In this document: positions 1 to 6,440 of the stretch, in pieces
Position numbering within the stretch: position 1 is the stretch's first letter
How the letters are laid out: the number at the start of each line of letters is the position of its first letter
Assembly (NCBI GenBank): GCA_018663565.1
Contig: JABJQE010000212.1
Location: forward strand, 1 to 7,405
DNA: 7,405 bases
Origin: Phycisphaerae bacterium
GTDB taxonomy: Bacteria > Planctomycetota > Phycisphaerae > Phycisphaerales > SM1A02
Direction of reading: 5' to 3'
Made by a program: the position numbers and the translations under genes
Notes under the pieces: model-generated
Database searches by the model: none
What the model was told of the DNA's origin: nothing
The model's input: the letters and a program-made list of their open reading frames with translations, nothing else

Positions 1-822
1 GCGATGGCCGAGTACTTCATGAATCAAGGCAAAGAGAACAAGTTCCCCAAGCACGCTCTGTGCGTATACGACGACCTTTCCAAGCAGGCCACTGCCTACC
101 GTCAGTTGTCACTGCTCCTCCGTCGCCCACCAGGCCGTGAGGCTTATCCAGGCGACGTCTTCTACCTGCATAGCCGTCTGCTCGAACGGGCCACGAAACT
201 TTCTGATGAGAACGGTGGCGGGTCACTGACCGCCCTGCCAATCATTGAAACGCAGGAAGGCGACGTGTCGGCCTACATTCCAACCAACGTGATTTCGATT
301 ACCGATGGCCAGATCTACCTGCAGCCCGAGCTCTTCGCCTCTGGCGTTCGCCCGGCTGTGAACGTGGGTATCTCGGTGAGCCGGGTGGGCGGCAACGCTC
401 AGATCAAGGCGATGAAGGAAATCGCAGGTTCCCTGCGACTTGACCTCGCAGCTTTCCGTGAGCTCGAGGCCTTTGCGCAGCTCGGTACTGAACTCGATGC
501 CGCGAGCCAGCTGCAGCTCGATCGTGGTGCTCGAATGGTCGAATTGCTCAAGCAGGGCCAATATGCCCCGTTTGATGTCATCGACCAGTGCATCTCAATC
601 TTTGCTGGTGCCAAGGGCTTCCTTGATGATGTCGACATCAGCCGCGTGCACGACTTCGAGAAGGGGCTGCTCGAATACTTCCAAGGCACTGCCAAGGACC
701 TTCGTGCTGAACTTGTTGCTGAGAAGTCATTCAAGAAGATTGGCGACAAGATGGTGGAAGCCATGCGAAACTACAAGGCAGGCTTTGTGGCTGCGAATCC
801 CACAGCCAATACCACCGACTGA
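1..822 (+). CDS. atpA: F-type ATP synthase alpha subunit, C-terminal part (5' truncated by window)
   Basis: Alpha subunit of the F1 head of ATP synthase, which carries the non-catalytic nucleotide sites and supplies the arginine finger to the beta catalytic site. The frame is open from base 1, and the ATG at base 4 is internal: 'AEYF' aligns with the 'GEYF' of E. coli AtpA, so roughly the N-terminal half (beta-barrel and P-loop) lies outside the window. Counting residues from that ATG, visible landmarks are YDDLSKQA at 22-29, LLLRRPPGREAYPGDVFYLH at 37-56, GSLTALPIIETQ at 73-84, TNVISITDGQI at 94-104, and ISVSRVGG at 123-130 with the arginine finger R127. The alpha-helical C-terminal domain follows from about 131. 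A six-residue insertion (ENKFPK, 11-16) sits just before the conserved HAL..YDDLSKQA strand when compared with E. coli. No atpG follows; a hairpin terminator closes the gene. Identity is essentially certain; completeness cannot be judged. Confidence 0.97.
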   Translation, partial: AMAEYFMNQGKENKFPKHALCVYDDLSKQATAYRQLSLLLRRPPGREAYPGDVFYLHSRLLERATKLSDENGGGSLTALPIIETQEGDVSAYIPTNVISITDGQIYLQPELFASGVRPAVNVGISVSRVGGNAQIKAMKEIAGSLRLDLAAFRELEAFAQLGTELDAASQLQLDRGARMVELLKQGQYAPFDVIDQCISIFAGAKGFLDDVDISRVHDFEKGLLEYFQGTAKDLRAELVAEKSFKKIGDKMVEAMRNYKAGFVAANPTANTTD

Positions 823-968
823 GGCCCGACTCCAAATCACTTCTCCAGCGACGGTGCCACCAAATGGCGCCGTCGCTGTTGTCTCGGAACCGCCGACCAT
901 AATCGGGTCCACGGGGAAGCCGCTCCTTGTGGCCAAAAGTGCTCCTCATGCCCGATACAGGCCTCTAT
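823..968 (+). promoter_or_regulatory. Intergenic region between atpA and the nucleotidase gene, probable start of a new transcript
   Basis: Beyond the atpA hairpin there are about 90 bases before the next gene. A CATAAT hexamer at 898-903 matches five of six positions of a sigma-70 -10 box, but no good -35 box lies 16-18 bases upstream, so a promoter here is only a weak inference. An AGG core at 959-961 lies seven bases before the ATG at 969 and is the only SD-like sequence near the candidate starts of the next gene. Confidence 0.3.
847..877 (+). terminator. Intrinsic-type terminator downstream of atpA
   Basis: Two 13-nt arms, AGCGACGGTGCCA (847-859) and TGGCGCCGTCGCT (865-877), pair along their whole length with one G-U wobble (855/869) around a five-base loop CCAAA. 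The downstream tract TGTTGTCT is T-rich but not a pure T-run, so termination may be partial or factor-assisted. It starts 24 bases after the atpA stop, which suggests that atpA is the last gene of its transcript. Confidence 0.75.
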
Positions 969-1976
969 ATGAGCGCCCACCCCCTACTGCCTGCCGCCCT
1001 CAATGCTGTCGCCACAGCCTCCGCGCTTACCCGAACTGTCCAATCGGCCCGCGATGAGGTCGCGGGGCACACCAAGGACGATCGAAGCCCTGTCACCGTT
1101 GCTGACTACGCCGCCCAGGCCGTGATCGCGATGATCCTGCGATCGCAGTGCGACGAACACCTCATTGTTGGTGAGGAACAAGCAGATGAACTACGGCAAG
1201 ATAGCCATAACGCTATTCGGTCTGCCGTCGTCACAATTGTCCAAAGGTGGAGACCACAGGCCAGCGAAGAAGATGTGCTGGAAGCCATCGGCACGTGCGA
1301 TCACGACGGGACCGCTGGCGGCTACTGGACGCTGGATCCAATTGACGGCACGAAAGGCTTTCTGCGAGGACAGCAATACGCAATCGCGCTGGGCTACATC
1401 AGCAGCGGCACCGTCACCCTCGGCGTACTCGGATGCCCGAACTTACCAATCGACACCGCCATGAATCCAGCCGAGCCCGACCCACTCGCGTGTGGTTCGC
1501 TGTACGCAGCGGTGCTCGGCCGGGGCGCCTGGGAGTATCCAGGTGCCGACCCAAACGAAACCCCGCTTCAGATCAACTGCCCTGAATGGACGCCAGATCG
1601 CCCCGTGCGACCGTGCGCCAGTGTCGAGGCTGGCCACTCCAACCGATCCGCAACGGACGATTTGCTTGAACAACTCAACGTTGAAGCCGAGCCTGTTCGG
1701 CTCGATAGCCAAGCCAAATATGCCGTGCTCGCGCGTGGTCAGGCGGATGCCTATCTTCGGCTGCCAACAAGCGGTACCTATGTCGAGAAAATCTGGGACC
1801 ACGCTGCAGGCAGCATTGTGGCCACCGAGGCCGGCGCCGTCGTCACTGATATCACCGGCGCCCCACTTGATTTCACGCAAGGGGCTCGCCTCAGCACTAA
1901 CCGAGGTGTCATTGCCGCAGCGAACGGCCTACACCAACAACTGATTGAAGCAAGCCAAGCGATCGGCCTTACCTGA
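969..1976 (+). CDS. 3'(2'),5'-bisphosphate nucleotidase, HAL2/CysQ type (PAP phosphatase)
   Basis: Predicted Mg-dependent, lithium-sensitive-type phosphatase that hydrolyses 3'-phosphoadenosine 5'-phosphate (PAP) to AMP, and possibly PAPS to APS, in the cytoplasm. This is the clearing step for sulfate assimilation and sulfotransfer. Inositol-monophosphatase-fold motifs are present: SPVTVADYAAQ (40-50, D46), GEE (68-70), the metal-binding DPIDGT (123-128, D123 and D126) and WDHAAG (276-281, D277). The C-terminal half (LDSQAKY, LRLP, EKIWDHAAG, PLDF, GVIA) reads closer to yeast Hal2 than to E. coli CysQ, and the 335-aa length is near the 357 aa of Hal2. In-frame starts also exist at 927 (TTG) and 948 (ATG). 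I chose the ATG at 969 because its N-terminus lines up residue for residue with the start of Hal2 and an AGG lies seven bases upstream. The next gene's SD overlaps its stop codon, implying an operon. Substrate preference (PAP, PAPS or inositol phosphates) is not provable from sequence. Confidence 0.92.
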   Translation: MSAHPLLPAALNAVATASALTRTVQSARDEVAGHTKDDRSPVTVADYAAQAVIAMILRSQCDEHLIVGEEQADELRQDSHNAIRSAVVTIVQRWRPQASEEDVLEAIGTCDHDGTAGGYWTLDPIDGTKGFLRGQQYAIALGYISSGTVTLGVLGCPNLPIDTAMNPAEPDPLACGSLYAAVLGRGAWEYPGADPNETPLQINCPEWTPDRPVRPCASVEAGHSNRSATDDLLEQLNVEAEPVRLDSQAKYAVLARGQADAYLRLPTSGTYVEKIWDHAAGSIVATEAGAVVTDITGAPLDFTQGARLSTNRGVIAAANGLHQQLIEASQAIGLT

Positions 1977-1980
1977 GGAG
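1974..1980 (+). promoter_or_regulatory. Ribosome binding site TGAGGAG for the permease, overlapping the upstream stop codon
   Basis: GAGGAG (1975-1980) lies ten bases before the GTG at 1991, and its first bases are part of the TGA stop of the nucleotidase gene. This selects the GTG start and suggests translational coupling of the two genes. Confidence 0.75.
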
Positions 1981-1990
1981 CTCCGGCACA

Positions 1991-3811
1991 GTGGACTTTT
2001 CCGCGTGGTACACCGTTGCAGTTCTGATCGCCGTCATTGGCTCGCTTGTCTCGAGTCGGATGGGCATAGACGTGGCCATTCTCGGTGGGCTCGTCATGCT
2101 GATGCTTGGCGGAGTCGTCAACATCGCAGAGGCCACCTCCGGATTTGCCTCCACCGCAGTGCTCATGCTTGCCGGCTTGTTTGTCATTGCAACGGGCCTT
2201 GAACGAACGGGCGCCGTGTCGCACTTTGCAAGACGACTACTTGGCGCTCCTGCGACAGTGGCAACTGCGCAGTTGAGGCTCATGATTCCGGTGTCATTGC
2301 TCTCTGGCTTCATGAATAACACGCCGATCGTCGCAATTTGCATCCCCATCGTTCGAAATTGGGCCCGGCGAATGCAAATTAGCGCCTCGCACCTCTATAT
2401 GCCGCTGAGCTTTGCCGCAATCCTTGGCGGCAAACTCACGCTCATTGGCACTGCGTCAAACATCATCTTGATGGAAGACTACGTGCAGTGGTTTGAGCTC
2501 AAGAGCGCTACATGGGCGACCGAGCTTGGCTATCAAGCTCCAGACTCATTCATGCAGTTCTTCGGCGTGGCAGCGCTCGGCCTGCCCTCGCTTGTAGTGG
2601 GACTTGGATTCATTGTCCTGGCATCACCATTCCTGCTTCCGATTCGAAAGCGGGTAGACCAGGACGATGGACTTGATGCTCGTAACTATCAGGTCAGATT
2701 CATTGTCGCCAAGGGATCACCGGTCATCGGCCAGAGCATTGAGCAAGCAGGACTACGGCAGCTTCCGGGGCTCTTTCTCAGTGGCGTGGAACGCGGCGAG
2801 GTCGCACTGCCTGCAGTTGATCCGAATCTTGTGTTGTCTGAAGGCGACCGCCTGGCCTTTGTCGGCGTGCTTGATTCGGTGATCGACCTGAGAAATATCC
2901 GCGGACTCGTACCAGATGAGGATCAGACCAACAAACTCGAAATCTCTCGCACAACACGGACGCTCGTCGAAGCTGTTGTGTCAGCCAATTCCCCGCTCGT
3001 TGGAAGCAGTGTCCGAGACGCCAAATTCCGCACCAGATACAACGCCGTCATTCTGGCTGTCCACCGTCAAGGCACACAAATATCAGCCAAGATTGGCGAC
3101 ATTGTGCTCAAGCCCGGCGACACGCTGCTGCTCGAAACACATCATGAGTTCCGCACGCTTTGGCAACGAAGCGATGAATTCTTCCTTGTCTCACACGTCG
3201 AGGACAGTGTCCCGTTGCGGCACGACCTTGCGCCCATTGCACTTGGAATACTGGCCGTTCTCGTCGGTCTCCTTGTGTTTGCGCCAATTGACCGAGTTGC
3301 AGCCGTCTGGGGATGTGCGCTCGCAATGGTGCTCACGCGGTGTGCCACGGGCACTGAAGCACGGAACGGAATTCACTGGCAAGTACTCTTGGTCATTGCG
3401 GGTTCTATTGGTATTGGTAAGGCACTCGTGTCAACTGGTCTCGCCGATCTCGCAGGCTCGCAAATCGCAATCATCGGCGTCGACTGGGGCCTGCCGAGCA
3501 TGTTGATCATTATCTTCCTTGCGGGATCGATCGCGTCGCAGTTCATCACCAACTATGCGGCAGCAGCTCTGCTCTTCCCAATTGGCATGACGATCGCGGC
3601 ATCAATGCACGTCGACCCGGCGCCAATTGTCTTTGTACTCATGCTTGGTGTCGGAGGCAGCTTTATTAGCCCCATCGGATATCAGACGAACCTGATGGTG
3701 TATGGACCAGGTGGATATCGCTTCCTTGACTACGCAAGGCTTGGTGTGCCCCTGACCATTCTGCTCGCGGTGCTGTGCGCATTCATCGCTCCGGTAGTCT
3801 ACGGCTCATGA
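1991..3811 (+). CDS. SLC13-family permease with two central RCK_C (TrkA_C) domains, probable sulfate/anion transporter
   Basis: Polytopic inner-membrane secondary transporter of 606 aa. The N-terminal membrane half (about 5-218) contains the NNTP motif (109-112) and LIGTASN (151-157), which correspond to the substrate/sodium-binding hairpin motifs of divalent anion:sodium symporters. Two soluble RCK_C-type domains follow, at about 230-308 and 317-402, each with the SP..G.S and EGD/KPGD turns of that fold. The C-terminal membrane half (about 410-603) carries FITNYAAAALLFP (518-530) and PIGYQTNLMVYGPGGY (561-576). The membrane / two-RCK_C / membrane layout is that of the SLC13 proteins linked to sulfate uptake in algae and cyanobacteria (Chlamydomonas SLT/SAC1 type). 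Sulfate is inferred from that likeness and from the upstream PAP phosphatase; other dianions are possible. The GTG start is set by the SD at 1975-1980. The stop overlaps the next start as ATGA (3808-3811). Confidence 0.9.
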   Translation: MDFSAWYTVAVLIAVIGSLVSSRMGIDVAILGGLVMLMLGGVVNIAEATSGFASTAVLMLAGLFVIATGLERTGAVSHFARRLLGAPATVATAQLRLMIPVSLLSGFMNNTPIVAICIPIVRNWARRMQISASHLYMPLSFAAILGGKLTLIGTASNIILMEDYVQWFELKSATWATELGYQAPDSFMQFFGVAALGLPSLVVGLGFIVLASPFLLPIRKRVDQDDGLDARNYQVRFIVAKGSPVIGQSIEQAGLRQLPGLFLSGVERGEVALPAVDPNLVLSEGDRLAFVGVLDSVIDLRNIRGLVPDEDQTNKLEISRTTRTLVEAVVSANSPLVGSSVRDAKFRTRYNAVILAVHRQGTQISAKIGDIVLKPGDTLLLETHHEFRTLWQRSDEFFLVSHVEDSVPLRHDLAPIALGILAVLVGLLVFAPIDRVAAVWGCALAMVLTRCATGTEARNGIHWQVLLVIAGSIGIGKALVSTGLADLAGSQIAIIGVDWGLPSMLIIIFLAGSIASQFITNYAAAALLFPIGMTIAASMHVDPAPIVFVLMLGVGGSFISPIGYQTNLMVYGPGGYRFLDYARLGVPLTILLAVLCAFIAPVVYGS

Positions 3812-4764
3812 CGTCATCGCCTCGGCGGATTCGAACAGTCGTAGGATGGACGTGTACGAGCCTTGGATGGCTCATCATTGGACTCTACTTGCTTGGCTGG
3901 ATTGCGAATGACCGCTGGTGGTGGAGCCAGTGGCTCTCCTGGATTCCTGTCCTTGCTTTCGTGCTAGTTGGGATTCTTATGTGGAGCGGTCGCCACATCA
4001 GACGAACACCAGGGGTATCGAATTGGAGTGGAGTCGGCTGGGTGATCGCAGGGCTTGTCTTCTCCGCCGTTGACCACCTGCTACTCGGTGGATACTGGTT
4101 CAGCGGCCCGCCGCCGACTGCTGAAACAGTTCGCATCCTGCAATGGAATGCGGGGCCGACGCCGAGCAATGTCACGCCCTTCGCATCCTTCATTGTGCAG
4201 ACCGATGCGGACATCACTGTGGTCGAAGGTGCACGCCGAACTACATCTGACCCCCTCTTCCAAACTTGGGCCGAGGACAAAAGTCTTGCGATGCGGGGGC
4301 AATTCCTCTTCGCGAGCAAGCTGCCAATCACCCGCCTTCAAACGGTCGCATGGACCCATGACATTCTGCTCATTGAACTCAGCGTGAAACAACGCAACGG
4401 CCAATCTCTTGACCTGCTCATTGTCGATCTTCCATCAGACCCCAATCGCAGCCGAAACACCATCATCGAGGAGGTTGCACAAGTGCGGTCACGGCTCCAC
4501 CGCGAACCTCATATTGCCATTGGTGACTTCAATCTCACACAGTACAGCTGGCAACTCGAACGCGTCTTGCCCGGATTCTTCCCGATGTGGCGTGATGCTG
4601 GACTCGGATGGAATGGAACGTGGCCAAGAAGGTTGCCAATCTACCGTCTCGATCATGTACTGTCCAAGCGGCCAACACGAGTACACCTCATCACGACGAC
4701 GGATCCCGGATGCGGAAGGCACCGGGCACAAGTGATTGATATAAGAGCGGTGACGACCGACTAG
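3808..4764 (+). CDS. Membrane-anchored endonuclease/exonuclease/phosphatase (EEP) family protein
   Basis: 318-aa protein. Three hydrophobic segments (about 9-31, 40-60 and 73-96) precede an EEP (DNase I-like) domain at about 108-315; the usual outcome for this architecture is an extracytoplasmic domain, which I infer but cannot prove. Motifs seen: LQWNAG (111-116, N114), TVVEGA (137-142, metal-ligand E140), AIGDFNLT (237-244, D240 and N242), RLDHVL (280-285) and a terminal RHRAQV (304-309, H305). Two positions depart from the family pattern: the 'THLP' strand reads VDLP (D207 instead of His), and the terminal 'SDH' reads GRH. The enzyme may therefore be divergent or impaired, and the substrate (nucleic acid, phospholipid or sugar/inositol phosphate) is unknown. 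The ATG at 3808 overlaps the permease stop as ATGA with no clear SD, so translation is probably coupled. An earlier in-frame start at 3775 would lie inside the permease gene and is less likely. Confidence 0.85.
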   Translation: MTSSPRRIRTVVGWTCTSLGWLIIGLYLLGWIANDRWWWSQWLSWIPVLAFVLVGILMWSGRHIRRTPGVSNWSGVGWVIAGLVFSAVDHLLLGGYWFSGPPPTAETVRILQWNAGPTPSNVTPFASFIVQTDADITVVEGARRTTSDPLFQTWAEDKSLAMRGQFLFASKLPITRLQTVAWTHDILLIELSVKQRNGQSLDLLIVDLPSDPNRSRNTIIEEVAQVRSRLHREPHIAIGDFNLTQYSWQLERVLPGFFPMWRDAGLGWNGTWPRRLPIYRLDHVLSKRPTRVHLITTTDPGCGRHRAQVIDIRAVTTD

Positions 4765-5618
4765 TTGCCAGCTGATTCCCAGTACCCAAGTTTGGTCCAC
4801 GGATCGGTGAAGATCTCGCGAATCACGTCATTCTGGTACGTGAACGTAATCGGCATCCGAGATGTCTCCACAGGCAACTTCGGCATCAATGTTGGATCGG
4901 GCATCCACTCGACCGAGCCACTTGCTCGCAGAATGTTGATGCCGTCTCGATGAGCGACGTCGTTTCGACGACGCATGCCATCAGTCACGAGAATCTTGTC
5001 GGCGTCGCGTTCAAGCGATGTGAGTCGACCGTGATCATCAAGGTGACCGCAGTAGTGGTAGTTGGAATACACGACGTGATCCGGCGGGCCATTCGCTTCT
5101 TCGCCCGGGCGTTCCCAATCATCTTCGTATCGTTCAAACGGGTGATCGCCCCAGTGAGCAGGAGAATAGAAGGTTGTTGGTTCAGGAATCAATCCGCTCG
5201 CAAACAGATGACCAAGACCATCCCAGCCGTGCCAGAGTGGCTGTGGTTCCGGCCGAGCAACTCGACGCTTCTTTTTACCCAGAGCCGCCGCGGCACTGAA
5301 ACCAGATCCAACGCCACGCTCTTCGTCAGTAAGTGGCGCGAAGACCCGCATCAATTCGGCAAGATCAGGATTGTCATCAAATAGCAGTCGACTTGGTGGA
5401 AGCTTGCCATTGTGACTTCCGGCCCACAGCGTAAAGCCTTGACCAAGCGAACGTTGATTGCTCGCGCTCAACATGCGGTACGTCGTCTGACGAACACGGG
5501 CGAGCCCTGGCATCAACAAACCGAGCAGAATCGAAATGACTGCAACGACCACCATCAATTCAACGAGACTAAAGCCACGCCTATGGGTCGTTCTTGGGAT
5601 GGAAGGCCGGTTGGCCAT
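4761..5618 (-). CDS. Prepilin-type N-terminal cleavage/methylation domain protein (type II secretion pseudopilin-like)
   Basis: 285-aa pseudopilin-like protein, exported and processed by a prepilin peptidase and assembled or anchored in the inner membrane. It has a basic leader (1-15) ending RRG, then F-S-L-V-E (cleavage between G15 and F16, with the conserved Glu at E20, the fifth mature residue) and a hydrophobic helix at 16-38. The remainder is a globular region with KKKRR at 115-119, an acidic/aromatic stretch at 150-180, and HRDGINIL..SGSVEW (223-238), the C-terminal motif typical of the large pseudopilin families of Planctomycetota. The ATG at 5618 is preferred over an in-frame TTG at 5648 because AAGGAAG (minus strand, 5628-5622) sits directly upstream. 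The gene stands alone, is divergent from the sigma factor gene and converges on the EEP gene. The exact role (secretion, pilus or surface protein) cannot be named. Confidence 0.88.
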   Translation of the reverse strand: MANRPSIPRTTHRRGFSLVELMVVVAVISILLGLLMPGLARVRQTTYRMLSASNQRSLGQGFTLWAGSHNGKLPPSRLLFDDNPDLAELMRVFAPLTDEERGVGSGFSAAAALGKKKRRVARPEPQPLWHGWDGLGHLFASGLIPEPTTFYSPAHWGDHPFERYEDDWERPGEEANGPPDHVVYSNYHYCGHLDDHGRLTSLERDADKILVTDGMRRRNDVAHRDGINILRASGSVEWMPDPTLMPKLPVETSRMPITFTYQNDVIREIFTDPWTKLGYWESAGN

Positions 5619-5621
5619 TCG

Positions 5622-5628
5622 CTTCCTT
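5622..5628 (-). promoter_or_regulatory. Ribosome binding site AAGGAAG for the pilin-like gene
   Basis: On the minus strand AAGGAAG ends three bases before the ATG at 5618, leaving about five bases between the AAGGA core and the start codon. It decides in favour of 5618 over the upstream TTG at 5648. Confidence 0.7.
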
Positions 5629-5746
5629 TCCGTCACAAGTCGCGCCAAATCAGATCATTGGAGCAACTCTCCATCTACACCATACCCGCTCATGCGTGCG
5701 AGTTGAAAAGGAGATTGGCAGCACGCGAAGGAAAAAACGATAATAT

Positions 5747-5775
5747 TTGGTCCATATTCCCTCAAAAACTAGAGT
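5747..5775 (+). promoter_or_regulatory. Candidate sigma-70-like promoter for the sigma/anti-sigma genes
   Basis: TTGGTC (5747-5752) and TAGAGT (5770-5775) are separated by exactly 17 bases within the most AT-rich part of the divergent region. They match the -35 and -10 consensus at three and four of six positions. Transcription would start near 5782, placing the inverted repeat at 5786-5812 at the very 5' end of the mRNA. I saw no convincing ECF-type (GGAAC / CGT) promoter. The rest of the gap between the two genes (5629-5746) shows no further feature I can support. Confidence 0.3.
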
Positions 5776-5785
5776 ATTGAAGCGA

Positions 5786-5812
5786 ATGAGCCACGGTGGT
5801 ATGGTGGCTCAT
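5786..5812. repeat. Perfect 9-bp inverted repeat in the sigma-factor leader
   Basis: ATGAGCCAC (5786-5794) and GTGGCTCAT (5804-5812) are perfect reverse complements around a nine-base spacer GGTGGTATG. The repeat ends 14 bases before the GAGGAG ribosome binding site of the sigma gene. It could be a dimeric operator or an mRNA hairpin close to the start of translation; the sequence does not decide between these. No T-run follows, so it is not a simple terminator. Confidence 0.6.
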
Positions 5813-5826
5813 CATGCCCACCCCAT

Positions 5827-5832
5827 GAGGAG
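5827..5832 (+). promoter_or_regulatory. Ribosome binding site GAGGAG of the sigma factor gene
   Basis: A strong SD. It lies nine bases before an in-frame ATC (5842) but 30 bases before the first in-frame ATG (5863), which is too far for normal use. Its first base is the third base of the TGA stop (5826-5828 region) of a four-codon open frame ATG CCC ACC CCA TGA beginning at 5814. Confidence 0.6.
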
Positions 5833-5862
5833 TTCCCGCAGATCAACGAAGACCTTCAACTC

Positions 5863-6399
5863 ATGCAACGTATCGCTCGCGGCGACGAATCGGCCGTTTC
5901 TGAGTTGTACGACCGCTTTGGAGGCTTGGTCTTCCGCGGCGCGAGGCAATTGCTACCCTCCGATGCTGAGGCTGAGGACGCGGTTCAGGAAGTTTTTCTG
6001 CGACTCTGGCGAACGGCGGACCGATTTGACCCAGGGCGGGCCAAGTTGGTGACCTGGGTCATGCTGCTCACCCGTCGCCATGTGATCGATCGAATCCGCC
6101 GCGCGGCGGTACGTCCGAAAACAACCGAAATGAATGCCCTGAACGAGGGGTTCGGTGGTGCACGCGAGTCTCAGGCCTCGTCATCAGAGCGAAATATCCA
6201 ACTTCAGAAATGCCTCACCACACTGCCAGAGATGCAGCGAGCAGTCATCGAACGAGCGTATCTGCAAGGCTTTACGCTTCGAGAAGTGTCCATTCAACTT
6301 GATATGCCCCTTGGAACAGTCAAATCGGCCCTCAGTCGCGGTTTGGCGCGACTGCGGTCCAATGCATCTGAAGATCTTCCGGATTGGGCTGCATCCTGA
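5863..6399 (+). CDS. ECF-type RNA polymerase sigma factor (sigma-70 family)
   Basis: Alternative sigma factor of 178 aa from the ATG at 5863; it has only the sigma-2 and sigma-4 domains that define the ECF group. Sigma-2 spans about 9-80, with the core-binding DAVQEVFLRLW (39-49) and the -10 recognition helix with HVIDRIRR (73-80). A Ser-rich linker runs from about 81 to 110. Sigma-4 covers about 113-166, with LPEMQRAVIERAYLQGFT and the helix-turn-helix TLREVSIQLDMPLGTVKSALSRG. It resembles the SigK-like ECF group that pairs with RskA-type anti-sigma factors, which fits the next gene. The start is uncertain: in-frame codons before 5863 read INEDLQL, natural for this N-terminus, and a good SD sits nine bases before the ATC at 5842. 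Translation from 5842 would give 185 aa. No ATG, GTG, TTG or CTG lies in frame between the upstream stop at 5770 and 5863. Confidence 0.92.
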   Translation: MQRIARGDESAVSELYDRFGGLVFRGARQLLPSDAEAEDAVQEVFLRLWRTADRFDPGRAKLVTWVMLLTRRHVIDRIRRAAVRPKTTEMNALNEGFGGARESQASSSERNIQLQKCLTTLPEMQRAVIERAYLQGFTLREVSIQLDMPLGTVKSALSRGLARLRSNASEDLPDWAAS

Positions 6400-6440
6400 T
6401 GAGGATTTCCCGCGAACAGTAACCCGAGACCACTACTCCT

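Noticed and set aside
440..1057. Long plus-strand open frame of about 205 codons overlapping atpA and the start of the nucleotidase gene
   Set aside because: It lies mostly in another frame of the clear atpA sequence, is Ser/Arg-rich in the way of shifted-frame translations, and shows no domain.
2916..3506. Plus-strand open frame of 196 codons inside the permease gene
   Set aside because: It is a shifted-frame shadow of the RCK_C and second membrane regions; the composition is unlike a folded protein and no SD fits.
4950..5384. Plus-strand open frame of 144 codons inside the pilin-like gene
   Set aside because: It is antisense to a well-supported coding region with pilin motifs at both ends, and has no SD or recognisable motif.
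5742..5758. Short inverted repeat AATAT / ATATT around TTGGTCC
   Set aside because: Five-base AT-only arms are expected by chance in this AT-rich stretch; it also overlaps the candidate -35 box.
5747..6052. Plus-strand open frame of 101 codons across the sigma leader and gene start
   Set aside because: It overlaps the conserved sigma-2 region in another frame and has no family features. Only its leader bases (repeat, SD) are of interest.
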